A stretch of DNA of 48,594 nucleotides, from the NCBI GenBank assembly GCA_017517035.1, contig JAFXAN010000165.1, positions 1 through 48,594 on the forward strand, in the 5' to 3' direction. Position 1 is the first letter of the stretch. Each line of letters begins with the position of its first letter. The stretch is from Clostridia bacterium (GTDB lineage: Bacteria > Bacillota > Clostridia > Oscillospirales > CAG-272). Position numbers and translations under genes: made by a program. Below, one piece after another: positions 6,985 through 15,955 of this stretch. Under the pieces are notes generated by a model that was given only the letters and a program-made list of their open reading frames with translations, ran no database searches and was not told the DNA's origin.

Positions 6985-8688
6985 ATGAGTAAAATAACTT
7001 CCATGAAAAATGTAGAAAAATATGCACCCCAGTTCTTCGCCCCCTGTGGCGTCACTATGGACTGGATGAAGAAAACTATAATCGAAAAGCCCCCGTATTG
7101 GTGCAGCGTTGACCTGCGAGACGGAAATCAGGCTCTTATCGTTCCCATGAGCCTTGAGGAAAAGCTGGAGTTTTTCAAGCTTCTCTGCAAGGTAGGCTTT
7201 AAGGAGATCGAAGTGGGCTTCCCCGCAGCATCCGAAACGGAATACGAATTCTGCCGCACTATTATTGAGCAGAATCTTATTCCCGATGATGTTACCATTC
7301 AGGTACTTACACAGTCGAGAGAGCATATTATAGCAAAAACATTTGAGGCGATAAAGGGCGCAAAGCACGCTGTTGTCCATCTCTATAATTCAACGTCTGT
7401 GGCACAGCGAGAGCAGGTCTTCAGACGAGATAAGGCTGAGATAACCGAGATCGCAAAATTCGGCGCAGAGCTTTGCAAAAAATATAGAGAAGAAGCAAAG
7501 AAAAACGGCGAAGGCAAGATAACGTTTGAATATTCTCCCGAGAGCTTTACGGGCACAGAGCCGGAATACGCCGCAGAGATCTGCAACGAGGTCATCAAAA
7601 TCTGGGAGCCTACAGAGGAGGATAAGGTCATCATCAATCTTCCCGTAACCGTTTCCCATTCAATGCCCCATGTCTATGCAAATCAGGTTGAATATATGTG
7701 CAAGAATCTTCTGCACAGAGAAAATCTTATAATTTCACTCCATCCTCATAATGACAGAGGATGCGCAGTTGCAGACAGCGAAATGGGTCTGCTTGCGGGC
7801 GGTGACAGAATCGAAGGAACTCTTTTCGGAAACGGTGAGAGAACGGGAAATGTTGATATCGTCACACTTGCCCTCAATATGTATTCACAGGGAATCGACC
7901 CGGGACTTGATTTCACAAATCTTCCCGAGATCACAAAGGTCTATGAAAAGGTCACCCGTATGCATGTCTACGAAAGACAGCCATATAGCGGACAGCTCGT
8001 TTTTGCTGCCTTCAGCGGCTCGCATCAGGACGCTATCGCAAAAGGCATGAAGCACAGAGTTGAAAAGGATGCAAAGATCTGGAATGTTCCGTATCTTCCC
8101 ATTGACCCCTCCGATATCGGCAGAGTTTATGAGGCGGATGTCATCCGCATAAATTCCCAGTCGGGTAAGGGCGGCATCGGTTATATCCTTGAAACACAGT
8201 ATAGCCATATGCTTCCGCCCAAAATGCGTGAGGCATTCGGATATCATGTCAAGAGCATCTCCGACCATGAGCACAGAGAGCTTCAGGCAAGCGAGGTTTA
8301 TGATATTTTTATGCGCGACTTTGTCAATCTTACCACAAATATTGAGGTTAAGAAGGCAATTTACGAGGATATCGGTGAGGATATCAGAGCAACAAGTACA
8401 GTTATCATTGACGGTGTCGAAAAAGAGATCGTCACCGACGGAAACGGCCGTCTGGATGCGGTTTCAAATGCTCTCCATTCCGTCACGGGACTTGATTATG
8501 TCCTTGAAAGCTATACACAGCACGCTCTTGAAGGCACCGCAAGCTCAAAGGCTGCCTCCTATGTGAGCATTAAATATAACGATAACATCTATTGGGGTAC
8601 AGGCATAAGCCATGATATCATCAAGGCTTCCGTCAGAGCACTTGTAAGTGCGGTAAACAGACTGATGGATGCAGAAAAAAGCAAATAA
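6985..8688 (+). CDS. leuA: 2-isopropylmalate synthase (long LeuA2 type)
   Basis: A 567-residue enzyme that condenses acetyl-CoA with 2-oxoisovalerate, the first step of leucine synthesis. The TIM-barrel catalytic domain carries the metal-binding start CSVDLRDGNQAL and the histidine pair in SLHPHNDRGCAVAD, plus GNGERTGNVD. The C-terminal LeuA dimer/allosteric domain (about residues 430-567, ending ASYVSIKYNDNIYWGTGISHDIIKASVRALVSAVNRL) mediates leucine feedback. Sequence and length match the LeuA2 group rather than the shorter Bacillus-type enzyme. The start is ATG 6985, 10 bases after AAAGGAG. An in-frame extension into the T-box is excluded because that DNA is the leader RNA. Confidence 0.95.
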   Translation: MSKITSMKNVEKYAPQFFAPCGVTMDWMKKTIIEKPPYWCSVDLRDGNQALIVPMSLEEKLEFFKLLCKVGFKEIEVGFPAASETEYEFCRTIIEQNLIPDDVTIQVLTQSREHIIAKTFEAIKGAKHAVVHLYNSTSVAQREQVFRRDKAEITEIAKFGAELCKKYREEAKKNGEGKITFEYSPESFTGTEPEYAAEICNEVIKIWEPTEEDKVIINLPVTVSHSMPHVYANQVEYMCKNLLHRENLIISLHPHNDRGCAVADSEMGLLAGGDRIEGTLFGNGERTGNVDIVTLALNMYSQGIDPGLDFTNLPEITKVYEKVTRMHVYERQPYSGQLVFAAFSGSHQDAIAKGMKHRVEKDAKIWNVPYLPIDPSDIGRVYEADVIRINSQSGKGGIGYILETQYSHMLPPKMREAFGYHVKSISDHEHRELQASEVYDIFMRDFVNLTTNIEVKKAIYEDIGEDIRATSTVIIDGVEKEIVTDGNGRLDAVSNALHSVTGLDYVLESYTQHALEGTASSKAASYVSIKYNDNIYWGTGISHDIIKASVRALVSAVNRLMDAEKSK

Positions 8689-8706
8689 GGAGTTTTATAT
8701 AAGATT

Positions 8707-10398
8707 ATGAAGATGACAGGTGCAGAGATCATCGTAAATACCCTCATTGAGCAGGGCGTTACCGATGTTTTCGGTTATCCGGGCGGTCAGGTTCTCAATA
8801 TCTATGACGCCCTTTATAAAAACAGTGACAGAATAAATCACATCCTTACCGCTCATGAGCAGGGAGCAGCTCACGCTGCCGATGGCTATTCGAGAGCAAC
8901 GGGAAAGGTTGGAGTTTGCATCGCAACATCGGGCCCCGGTGCAACAAATCTTGTGACCGGAATCGCAACTGCAATGCTGGATTCGGTGCCGATGGTTGCA
9001 ATTACGGGAAATGTTCCCTGTCCCCTGCTTGGCAGAGACAGCTTCCAGGAGATAGATATCGTCGGTGTTACGCTTCCCATTACAAAGCACAATTACATAG
9101 TTAAGGACATTGCCGATCTTGCGGACACCATCCGTGAGGCGTTCAGCATCGCAAAGAGCGGAAGACCCGGTCCTGTGCTTATTGATGTTCCAAAGGATAT
9201 CCAGATAGCGCAGTATGATTTTGATATGCAGGAGATAGCTCCGAAGATACCGCTTCCAAAGGCAAAGCAGAGCGAAATTGACAAGGCTGTTGCTCTCATA
9301 AAGGAAGCAAAACGCCCCTATATCTATATCGGCGGCGGAGCGGCAGGTCTCGGAATGGGCAAGGAGATAATGGAGCTTGCAGAAAAGATCGACGCATATA
9401 TCGGTTGCTCCTTTATGGGACTTTCCGCAATTCCAAGCACTTGCGAAAGATTTCTCGGAATGCAGGGAATGCACGGTCATTTCGCTTCCTCTCTCGCTCA
9501 GAAGGAATCAGACCTTATTCTCGCAGTCGGTGTCCGTTTCAGCGACAGAGCAACGGGAAATACCGCAAAATTCGCAAAAAACAGCAAGATAATTCAGCTT
9601 GACCCGGATTTTGCGGAGATCAATAAAAATGTAAATGTTGATCTTGGCATAGTTTCGGATGTTTATGATTCATTTACACGCATTGCGGCGGCACTCCCCG
9701 AGATAAAGCATCCCGAATGGAATGATACCGTAAATGACCTTAAGGCTCGTGAGGCAGAGCTTGAGGAGAAGGCTGAAAAGAGAGCAAAGGGTGCGCTCAC
9801 ACCGAAAAAGGTGCTTGATATAATTAATGAAAAGAAGCCCGAAAAAACCGTTTTTGCAACCGATGTTGGTCAGCATCAGATGTGGACGGCACAGTATGCA
9901 GCCTTTGACGGCCCCAGAAGATTCGTTTCCTCCGGCGGACTTGGCACAATGGGCTTCGGTCTCGGTGCGGCACTTGGCGCATATGTGGGCAGCGGAGACA
10001 CAACAGTTCTTGTTACAGGCGACGGAAGCTTCGGAATGAATCTCAATGAGGTTGCAACCGCAGTTTCATATAATATCCCCGTAATAATCGTCCTTATGAA
10101 CAACGGAGTTCTGGGAATGGTTCGTCAGTGGCAGACCCTCTTCTTCGGAAAGAGATATTCAAACACGGTTCTCGGCAGACAGACCGATTTTGTTAAGCTT
10201 GCAGAAGCCTTCGGTGCTCTTGGCATCAGAGCTTCCACACCCGATGAATTTGCAAAGGCATTTGAGGATGCGCTTGCGGCAGGCAGACCTGTCATTATCG
10301 ATACGATTATTGATAAGGACGAGTTCGTGCTTCCCATGCTCCCCCCCGGCGGCTCTATTGATGATATTATCACCGATAAGGAGGAGGCAACAAAATGA
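8707..10398 (+). CDS. ilvB: Acetolactate synthase, large subunit
   Basis: A 563-residue thiamine-diphosphate enzyme that forms 2-acetolactate or 2-aceto-2-hydroxybutyrate for valine, leucine and isoleucine. The N-terminal PYR domain has the catalytic Glu in TAHEQGAAHAADGYSR. The central FAD-binding-type domain is followed by the ThDP/Mg site GDGSFGMNLNEVATAVSYNIPVIIVLMNN, and the tail has the family signature LPMLPPGGS. AAGGAG overlaps the leuA stop, 14 bases before the ATG, an unusually long spacing. The small regulatory subunit follows with a 4-base overlap. Confidence 0.97.
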   Translation: MKMTGAEIIVNTLIEQGVTDVFGYPGGQVLNIYDALYKNSDRINHILTAHEQGAAHAADGYSRATGKVGVCIATSGPGATNLVTGIATAMLDSVPMVAITGNVPCPLLGRDSFQEIDIVGVTLPITKHNYIVKDIADLADTIREAFSIAKSGRPGPVLIDVPKDIQIAQYDFDMQEIAPKIPLPKAKQSEIDKAVALIKEAKRPYIYIGGGAAGLGMGKEIMELAEKIDAYIGCSFMGLSAIPSTCERFLGMQGMHGHFASSLAQKESDLILAVGVRFSDRATGNTAKFAKNSKIIQLDPDFAEINKNVNVDLGIVSDVYDSFTRIAAALPEIKHPEWNDTVNDLKAREAELEEKAEKRAKGALTPKKVLDIINEKKPEKTVFATDVGQHQMWTAQYAAFDGPRRFVSSGGLGTMGFGLGAALGAYVGSGDTTVLVTGDGSFGMNLNEVATAVSYNIPVIIVLMNNGVLGMVRQWQTLFFGKRYSNTVLGRQTDFVKLAEAFGALGIRASTPDEFAKAFEDALAAGRPVIIDTIIDKDEFVLPMLPPGGSIDDIITDKEEATK

Positions 10399-10889
10399 GT
10401 AAATTTGTAATTGCTGTTTATGTTGAAAATAAAGCGGGTGTTCTTACGAGAGTAACCAGTATGTTTACCCGCCGAGGCTTCAATATCGACGCCCTTACGG
10501 TTGGCGAAACCGAAAATCCCGATTATTCGAGAATCACGATCACCCTTGACGGCGATGATTATATGCGTCAGATGCTGATAAATCAGATGAAGAAGCTTTA
10601 TAACATCAAAAAGGTCGAGGTTCTTGACGATGCCCCCATCACCCGTGAGCTGATGCTCATAAAGGTGAAAAATAACAGAGAAACACGCTCGGATGTGCTT
10701 GATGCAACCAATGTCTATAGAGCAAAGGTCATCGACTATACGGCAAGTGAGCTTTGCATCGAAATTACGGGCGATCCCACCAAGATCGACGCATTCGTAA
10801 AGCTGATGGAGCCTTACGGAATACTTGAAATGTGTCGCACAGGTATCGTCGCACTTGAGCGAGGCGCAGGCACGCTTCTGAATAAATAA
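10395..10889 (+). CDS. ilvN: Acetolactate synthase, small regulatory subunit
   Basis: A 164-residue regulatory subunit. The N-terminal ACT domain (IAVYVENKAGVLTRVTSMFTRRGFNIDALTVGETE) binds valine for feedback inhibition, and the C-terminal half (from about residue 80) activates the large subunit. The ATG overlaps the ilvB stop as ATGA, which gives stoichiometric coupled translation. Length is the usual one for IlvH-type subunits. Confidence 0.96.
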   Translation: MSKFVIAVYVENKAGVLTRVTSMFTRRGFNIDALTVGETENPDYSRITITLDGDDYMRQMLINQMKKLYNIKKVEVLDDAPITRELMLIKVKNNRETRSDVLDATNVYRAKVIDYTASELCIEITGDPTKIDAFVKLMEPYGILEMCRTGIVALERGAGTLLNK

Positions 10890-10892
10890 GCT

Positions 10893-10913
10893 GCCTTTCC
10901 CCCACGGGAAGGC
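10893..10913 (+). repeat. Short palindromic hairpin, GCCTTTCCC type
   Basis: GCCTTTCCC-CCAC-GGGAAGGC just after the ilvN stop. A near-identical, longer hairpin lies at 15911-15937 between leuD and leuB. No T-run follows, so it is more likely an mRNA-stabilising or dispersed palindromic repeat than a terminator. Confidence 0.65.
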
Positions 10914-10937
10914 TAAAAAGAAAAATCTTATATGTAA

Positions 10938-11972
<1,035 letters not shown>

Positions 11973-11991
11973 TTTTTGACAAAATGACATC

Positions 11992-12020
11992 GGGGGCTTT
12001 TTCATAGATGAAAAGCCCCC
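11992..12020. terminator. GC-rich hairpin after ilvC, possible terminator
   Basis: GGGGGCTTTTTCAT (11992-12005)/ATGAAAAGCCCCC (12008-12020) with one bulged T. The T-rich tract is inside the stem and the 3' side (TGTGCCAAAATC) lacks a U-run, so it may be a weak terminator or 3'-end protector for ilvC, or block transcription coming from the toxin on the minus strand. Confidence 0.55.
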
Positions 12021-12052
12021 TGTGCCAAAATCACAAAATTTCAAATAAAACC

Positions 12053-12081
12053 TTGACAAAAACGGATAAGTCGGTTATAAT
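12053..12081 (+). promoter_or_regulatory. Strong promoter of the antisense (antitoxin) RNA
   Basis: Perfect TTGACA (12053-12058), 17 bases, TATAAT (12076-12081). No gene follows on this strand before the terminator at 12125-12166, so it drives a short non-coding RNA. Confidence 0.85.
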
Positions 12082-12087
12082 AAAAGC

Positions 12088-12170
12088 GGAGAGCATCCGT
12101 GACGGTTGCTTCCAACTGCGATTTAAGAAATAACCGCCTTATGTGGAAGTGAGGCGGTTATTTCTTTTTA
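12088..12170 (+). ncRNA. Predicted antitoxin RNA of a type I toxin-antitoxin pair
   Basis: A predicted transcript of about 80 nt from the consensus promoter at 12053-12081 to the terminator at 12125-12166 with its T tract. It is fully complementary to the 3' end of the toxin mRNA: last three to four codons, stop and 3' hairpin. That is the convergent 3'-overlap layout of RatA/txpA, SR4/bsrG and SR5/bsrE in Bacillus subtilis. A small hairpin GTTG-CTTC-CAAC (12105-12116) precedes the terminator, whose loop TATGTGGAAGTG (12140-12151) can pair with CTTCCA at 12109-12114. No open frame with a ribosome site is present in the RNA. Ends are predicted, not measured. Confidence 0.75.
12125..12166. terminator. 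Shared bidirectional terminator of the toxin-antitoxin pair
   Basis: A perfect 15-bp stem (12125-12139/12152-12166) with a 12-base loop. On the plus strand TTTTTATTATG follows, a good U tract ending the antisense RNA. On the minus strand it contains the toxin stop codon, and only TT follows, so termination of the toxin mRNA there is less certain. A perfect terminator here should also stop read-through from leuA-ilvC into ilvD. Confidence 0.85.
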
Positions 12171-12253
12171 TTATGATTATCAATGTAAGTAAGTAGGGCA
12201 AGTATGAATCCTGAAATCAAGAATAATTGCTCAAGCGTTAAATACACTTTCAT
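12158..12253 (-). CDS. Small holin-like toxin, BsrE/TxpA class (type I TA)
   Basis: A 31-residue hydrophobic peptide beginning MKVYLTLEQLFLISGF, with one membrane helix (residues 9-23) ending in the segment ALLTYIDNH and a KKK tail. This is the pattern of the Hol_Tox-type toxins TxpA, BsrG and BsrE of Bacillus, which insert into the membrane and harm the cell when made in excess. ATG 12253 is preceded by GGGAGGTG, a near-complete anti-16S match (12254-12261). The GTG at residue 3 is an alternative start. The site is buried in a hairpin, as in other type I toxins. A convergent RNA from a strong promoter overlaps its 3' end. The frame is too short for ordinary gene finders. Confidence 0.82.
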   Translation of the reverse strand: MKVYLTLEQLFLISGFILALLTYIDNHNKKK

Positions 12254-12255
12254 CA

Positions 12256-12307
12256 CCTCCCTCATGTGAGGAAGGCAAAAGATTTACACTTCCTCAAAAT
12301 GAGGAAG
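12256..12307 (-). promoter_or_regulatory. Toxin mRNA leader: SD-sequestering hairpin and alternative stem
   Basis: On the minus strand CCTTCCTC-ACAT-GAGGGAGG (plus 12256-12275) pairs the toxin Shine-Dalgarno with an anti-SD. Just upstream CTTCCTCA-TTT-TGAGGAAG (plus 12289-12307) forms a second 8-bp hairpin whose 3' arm TGAGGAAG can instead pair with the anti-SD CTTCCTCA of the first, which would free the ribosome site. GGAAGTG in the same leader (plus 12287-12293) is also complementary to CACTTCC in the loop of the 3' terminator, a possible 5'-3' closure. Confidence 0.7.
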
Positions 12308-12328
12308 CAACCGCCACCGTTTTTGATA

Positions 12329-12356
12329 CTCTCCGGGAAACCGAGGTTTCCGAGAG
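12329..12356 (-). other. 5'-terminal hairpin of toxin mRNA
   Basis: GGAAACC-TC-GGTTTCC with a flanking CTCTC/GAGAG arm lies at the predicted 5' end of the toxin transcript. 5' stem-loops that stabilise the messenger are common in type I toxins. Confidence 0.6.
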
Positions 12357-12357
12357 A

Positions 12358-12386
12358 ATTATATCATATTTTGCAGAAAAAGTCAA
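12358..12386 (-). promoter_or_regulatory. Toxin promoter
   Basis: On the minus strand TTGACT (plus 12381-12386), 17 bases, TATAAT (plus 12358-12363). It predicts a leader of about 100 nt before the toxin start. Confidence 0.82.
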
Positions 12387-12389
12387 TAA

Positions 12390-12442
12390 ATATTGTCCGT
12401 GGAAATGGGCAAAGAACTTTCGCTCATTTCCATGAACAATAT
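12390..12442 (+). promoter_or_regulatory. Long hairpin in the ilvD leader
   Basis: Nested arms ATATTGT (12390-12396)/ACAATAT (12436-12442) and TGGAAATG (12400-12407)/CATTTCCA (12425-12432), with GCAAAG/CTTTCGC inside, make an almost continuous stem of about 20 bp. It ends 9 bases before the ilvD ribosome site CAGGAGG (12451-12457). No U tract follows, so it is not a terminator; it could control mRNA stability or ilvD translation. I see no convincing plus-strand promoter for ilvD in 12260-12390. Confidence 0.6.
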
Positions 12443-12464
12443 ACAAAATTCAGGAGGAATAGCA

Positions 12465-14126
12465 ATGATTAAAGATACAATAGTAGACGGCGCGCACAAT
12501 GCGCCCCACCGTTCGCTCTATAATGCACTGGGACTGACACGCGAGGAGCTGAAAAAGCCCCTTATCGGTATCGTCAGTTCATATAATGAGATAGTTCCGG
12601 GTCACATGAACCTGGATAAGATTTGCGAGGCTGTAAAGCTTGGCGTTGCAATGGCAGGCGGAACTCCCATAATGTTCCCCGCAATCGCTGTTTGCGACGG
12701 AATTGCAATGGGACACGTTGGAATGAAATATTCTCTCGTGACTCGTGACCTTATTGCCGACTCAACCGAGGCTATGGTTATGGCACACGGCTTTGACGGT
12801 CTTGTTATGATCCCCAACTGCGATAAGAATGTTCCAGGACTTCTTATGGCAGCGGCAAGACTGAATATTCCGACGGTTTTCGTCAGCGGCGGCCCTATGC
12901 TTGCGGGCAGAGTTGGCGGAAAGAAGACAAGCCTTTCCTCTATGTTTGAGGCAGTCGGTGCATATAAGGCAGGAAAGATAGACGAGGAAAAGCTTGAGGA
13001 ATTTGAGTGCAAGACTTGCCCCTCCTGCGGTTCTTGCTCGGGAATGTACACGGCAAACTCAATGAACTGCCTTACCGAGGTCCTCGGAATGGGACTTCAG
13101 GGAAACGGAACGATCCCCGGTGCGTATTCCGCAAGAATCCAGCTTGCAAAGCACGCAGGAATGCAGGTCATGGAGCTTGTTAAGAATAATATCAGACCCC
13201 GTGACATCATGACGGCGGCGGCAATAAAGAACGCAATTACAGCGGATATGGCTCTGGGCTGCTCCACAAACAGTATGCTTCATCTCCCCGCCATCGCAAA
13301 TGAGTGCGGAGTTGAATTTAACCTTGATATGGTGAACGAAATAAGCGAAAAAACACCAAATCTTTGCCATCTTGCCCCCGCAGGTCCAACATATATGGAG
13401 GATCTTAACGAGGCAGGCGGTGTTTATGCGGTTCTCCGTGAGATCGACAAGCTCGGACTTCTCGACACATCTGTTATGACGGTTACGGGCAAAACTCTCG
13501 GTGAAAACATCGAAAACGCATATAACCGTGACCCCGAGACCATCAGAACTATTGATAATCCCTTCTCAAAGACGGGCGGAATTGCTGTTCTCCGCGGAAA
13601 CCTCGCACCCGATGGATGCGTTGTCAAGAGAAGTGCAGTTGCTCCCGAAATGCTCGTTCACGAAGGCCCTGCAAAGGTCTATGAGAGTGAGGAGGAGGCC
13701 ATTGCCGCAATCTATGCGGGCAAGATCGTAAAGGGCGATGTTGTTGTTATCCGCTATGAAGGCCCTTCGGGCGGCCCCGGTATGAGAGAGATGCTCTCTC
13801 CCACCTCCGCTATCGCAGGTATGGGACTTGATAAGGATGTTGCTCTTATCACAGACGGACGCTTCTCGGGCGCAACGAGAGGTGCTTCGATCGGTCATGT
13901 TTCTCCCGAGGCGGTAAGCGGCGGTACTATCGCTTATGTTAAGGATGGCGACATTATCTCCATCAATATCCCCGAATATAAGATAGAGCTTAAGGTTTCG
14001 GACGAGGAGATAGCAAAGAGAAAGGCAGAGATGCCCATAAAGAGAAAAGAAAATATCACAGGCTATCTTAAGAGATATGCAGCGATGGTAAGCTCCGCCG
14101 ATAAGGGCGCAATTATAAACAAGTAA
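12465..14126 (+). CDS. ilvD: Dihydroxy-acid dehydratase
   Basis: A 553-residue Fe-S dehydratase that turns 2,3-dihydroxyisovalerate and its methyl homologue into 2-oxo acids. The cluster and metal ligands are seen in [44 protein letters not shown] and the C-terminal [21 protein letters not shown]. Length is normal. ATG 12465 is chosen because GGAGG stands 8 bases upstream; the frame stays open upstream through the hairpin leader but without homology. It heads the second half of the branched-chain cluster, separated from ilvC by the toxin-antitoxin locus. Confidence 0.96.
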   Translation: MIKDTIVDGAHNAPHRSLYNALGLTREELKKPLIGIVSSYNEIVPGHMNLDKICEAVKLGVAMAGGTPIMFPAIAVCDGIAMGHVGMKYSLVTRDLIADSTEAMVMAHGFDGLVMIPNCDKNVPGLLMAAARLNIPTVFVSGGPMLAGRVGGKKTSLSSMFEAVGAYKAGKIDEEKLEEFECKTCPSCGSCSGMYTANSMNCLTEVLGMGLQGNGTIPGAYSARIQLAKHAGMQVMELVKNNIRPRDIMTAAAIKNAITADMALGCSTNSMLHLPAIANECGVEFNLDMVNEISEKTPNLCHLAPAGPTYMEDLNEAGGVYAVLREIDKLGLLDTSVMTVTGKTLGENIENAYNRDPETIRTIDNPFSKTGGIAVLRGNLAPDGCVVKRSAVAPEMLVHEGPAKVYESEEEAIAAIYAGKIVKGDVVVIRYEGPSGGPGMREMLSPTSAIAGMGLDKDVALITDGRFSGATRGASIGHVSPEAVSGGTIAYVKDGDIISINIPEYKIELKVSDEEIAKRKAEMPIKRKENITGYLKRYAAMVSSADKGAIINK

Positions 14127-14139
14127 AGGAAAAAATGAT

Positions 14140-15399
14140 ATGGCAATGACGATGACTCAAAAAATTCTCGCCGCACACGCAGGGCTCGATAAGGTCGAGG
14201 CCGGACAGCTCATTTTAGTTGAGCTTGACAGAGTTCTCGGCAATGATATAACCTCTCCCGTGGCTATCAGAGAATTTAACAATATGGGAATCAAGGATGT
14301 TTTCCACAAGGATAAGGTGACGATGGTCATGGACCATTTTGCCCCAAATAAAGATATAAAGGCGGCGGTTCAGTGCAAGATGTGCCGTGATTTCTGCTCA
14401 GAAAAAGAGATAACTCATTTCTATGATGTTGGAAAAATGGGTATCGAGCACGCACTTCTCCCCGAAAAAGGACTTGTTGTAGCAGGAGATGTTGTGATCG
14501 GTGCGGATTCCCATACCTGTACATACGGTGCTCTCGGAGCATTCTCAACAGGAGTAGGCTCAACAGATATGGCTGTGGGAATGGCTACGGGAAAGGCTTG
14601 GTTCAAGGTTCCTTCCGCTATAAAATTCGTTCTTACGGGCAAACTGAACAAGTATGTTTCGGGTAAGGATGTTATTCTTCATATCATCGGCAAGATTGGC
14701 GTTGACGGCGCTCTTTACAGATCAATGGAATTTACAGGCGAGGGCGTTAAGTCACTCTCCATATATGATAGACTTACCATTTGCAATATGGCAATAGAAG
14801 CCGGTGCAAAGAACGGTATTTTTGAGGCTGACGAAGAAGCACTCCGCTATATTGAAGAGCATTCCGAAAGAAAGCCCGTAATTTATACCGCTGATCCCGA
14901 TGCTGAATATGACGAGGTCATTGAGATCGACCTTTCAAGCATAAAATCCACAGTTGCATTCCCCCATCTTCCCGAAAACACACGCACCATCGACGAGGTT
15001 GGCGATGTGAAGATCGATCAGGTAGTCATCGGCTCATGTACAAACGGTCACTATAAGGACATCGAGGAAGCGGCAATGATAATGAAGGGAAAGACGGTTG
15101 CAAAGAACGTTCGCGCCATCATTATTCCCGCAACACAGGATATTTACCTTCGTGCTATGGAAAACGGACTGCTCAAGATCTTCATCGAGGCGGGATGCGT
15201 CGTTTCAACCCCCACCTGCGGTCCTTGCCTTGGCGGTCATATGGGTATTCTTGCTCCGAATGAGAGAGCGGTTGCAACAACAAACCGTAATTTTGTCGGC
15301 AGAATGGGCGATGTTACAAGTGAAGTTTATCTTGCAAGCCCCGCAGTTGCGGCAGCTTCTGCCATCGCAGGCAAGATAGCAGACCCCGCAAAGATTTAA
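14140..15399 (+). CDS. leuC: 3-isopropylmalate dehydratase, large subunit
   Basis: A 419-residue aconitase-family subunit of the short archaeal/clostridial type (HACN-like). It isomerises 2- to 3-isopropylmalate with LeuD. The three [4Fe-4S] ligands are visible in [12 protein letters not shown] and [16 protein letters not shown]; substrate-side motifs are [14 protein letters not shown] and [29 protein letters not shown] lies 9 bases before the ATG. It starts 13 bases after ilvD, and leuD follows 12 bases after its stop. Confidence 0.96.
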   Translation: MAMTMTQKILAAHAGLDKVEAGQLILVELDRVLGNDITSPVAIREFNNMGIKDVFHKDKVTMVMDHFAPNKDIKAAVQCKMCRDFCSEKEITHFYDVGKMGIEHALLPEKGLVVAGDVVIGADSHTCTYGALGAFSTGVGSTDMAVGMATGKAWFKVPSAIKFVLTGKLNKYVSGKDVILHIIGKIGVDGALYRSMEFTGEGVKSLSIYDRLTICNMAIEAGAKNGIFEADEEALRYIEEHSERKPVIYTADPDAEYDEVIEIDLSSIKSTVAFPHLPENTRTIDEVGDVKIDQVVIGSCTNGHYKDIEEAAMIMKGKTVAKNVRAIIIPATQDIYLRAMENGLLKIFIEAGCVVSTPTCGPCLGGHMGILAPNERAVATTNRNFVGRMGDVTSEVYLASPAVAAASAIAGKIADPAKI

Positions 15400-15411
15400 G
15401 GAGGCAGGAAT

Positions 15412-15906
15412 ATGATTTTTACAGGTAAGGTTTTAAAATACGGCGATAATGTTGATACAGACGTTATCATCCCCGCAAGATATCTCAATACCATCGACAA
15501 AAAGGAGCTTGCCTCTCACTGCATGGAGGATATTGATAAGGAATTTACAAAAAAGGTTCAGCCGGGCGATATTATGGTGGCAGGTGCCAATTTTGGCTGC
15601 GGTTCATCCCGTGAGCATGCTCCCATTGCAATTAAGGAAAGCGGAATTTCGCTGGTCATTGCAGAGAGCTTTGCAAGAATTTTCTACCGCAATTCGATAA
15701 ATATCGGTCTTGCGATTCTCGAATGCCCCGAAGCGGCAAAGGCTATCTCAAACGGTGATGAGGTTGAAGCAGACCTTGACAGAGGTATAATTTTTGATAA
15801 GACCACAGGCGAAAAATTTGAAACAAAACCTTTCCCCGCATTCATAGAAAAGATTATAAATTGCGGCGGACTTGTGGAAGCTATCAAAAAGGGTGAGATA
15901 AAATAA
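15412..15906 (+). CDS. leuD: 3-isopropylmalate dehydratase, small subunit
   Basis: A 164-residue swivelling subunit that pairs with LeuC. Signatures are the N-terminal [15 protein letters not shown] and the substrate-binding loop [17 protein letters not shown]. Length matches the short LeuD that accompanies HACN-type LeuC. AAGGAGG precedes the ATG by 7 bases. Confidence 0.96.
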   Translation: MIFTGKVLKYGDNVDTDVIIPARYLNTIDKKELASHCMEDIDKEFTKKVQPGDIMVAGANFGCGSSREHAPIAIKESGISLVIAESFARIFYRNSINIGLAILECPEAAKAISNGDEVEADLDRGIIFDKTTGEKFETKPFPAFIEKIINCGGLVEAIKKGEIK

Positions 15907-15910
15907 ATCT

Positions 15911-15937
15911 TTAGCCTTCCCCCCACGGGAAGGCTAA
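15911..15937 (+). repeat. Palindromic hairpin between leuD and leuB
   Basis: A perfect 11-bp stem TTAGCCTTCCC (15911-15921)/GGGAAGGCTAA (15927-15937), loop CCCAC. It is the longer sister of the hairpin at 10893-10913 and has no U tract. A processing or stabilising element, or a short dispersed repeat. Confidence 0.7.
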
Positions 15938-15955
15938 AGAAGAAGGAGAATAAAA

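Noticed and set aside
12125..12166. Amino-acid attenuator for ilvD made from the perfect hairpin
   Set aside because: No leader peptide with Leu/Ile/Val codons and no T-box core precedes it. The opposing 31-codon gene with its own promoter explains the arrangement better.
12393..12464. N-terminal extension of IlvD in frame upstream
   Set aside because: It covers the leader hairpin and ribosome site and has no homology; ATG 12465 has GGAGG at good distance.
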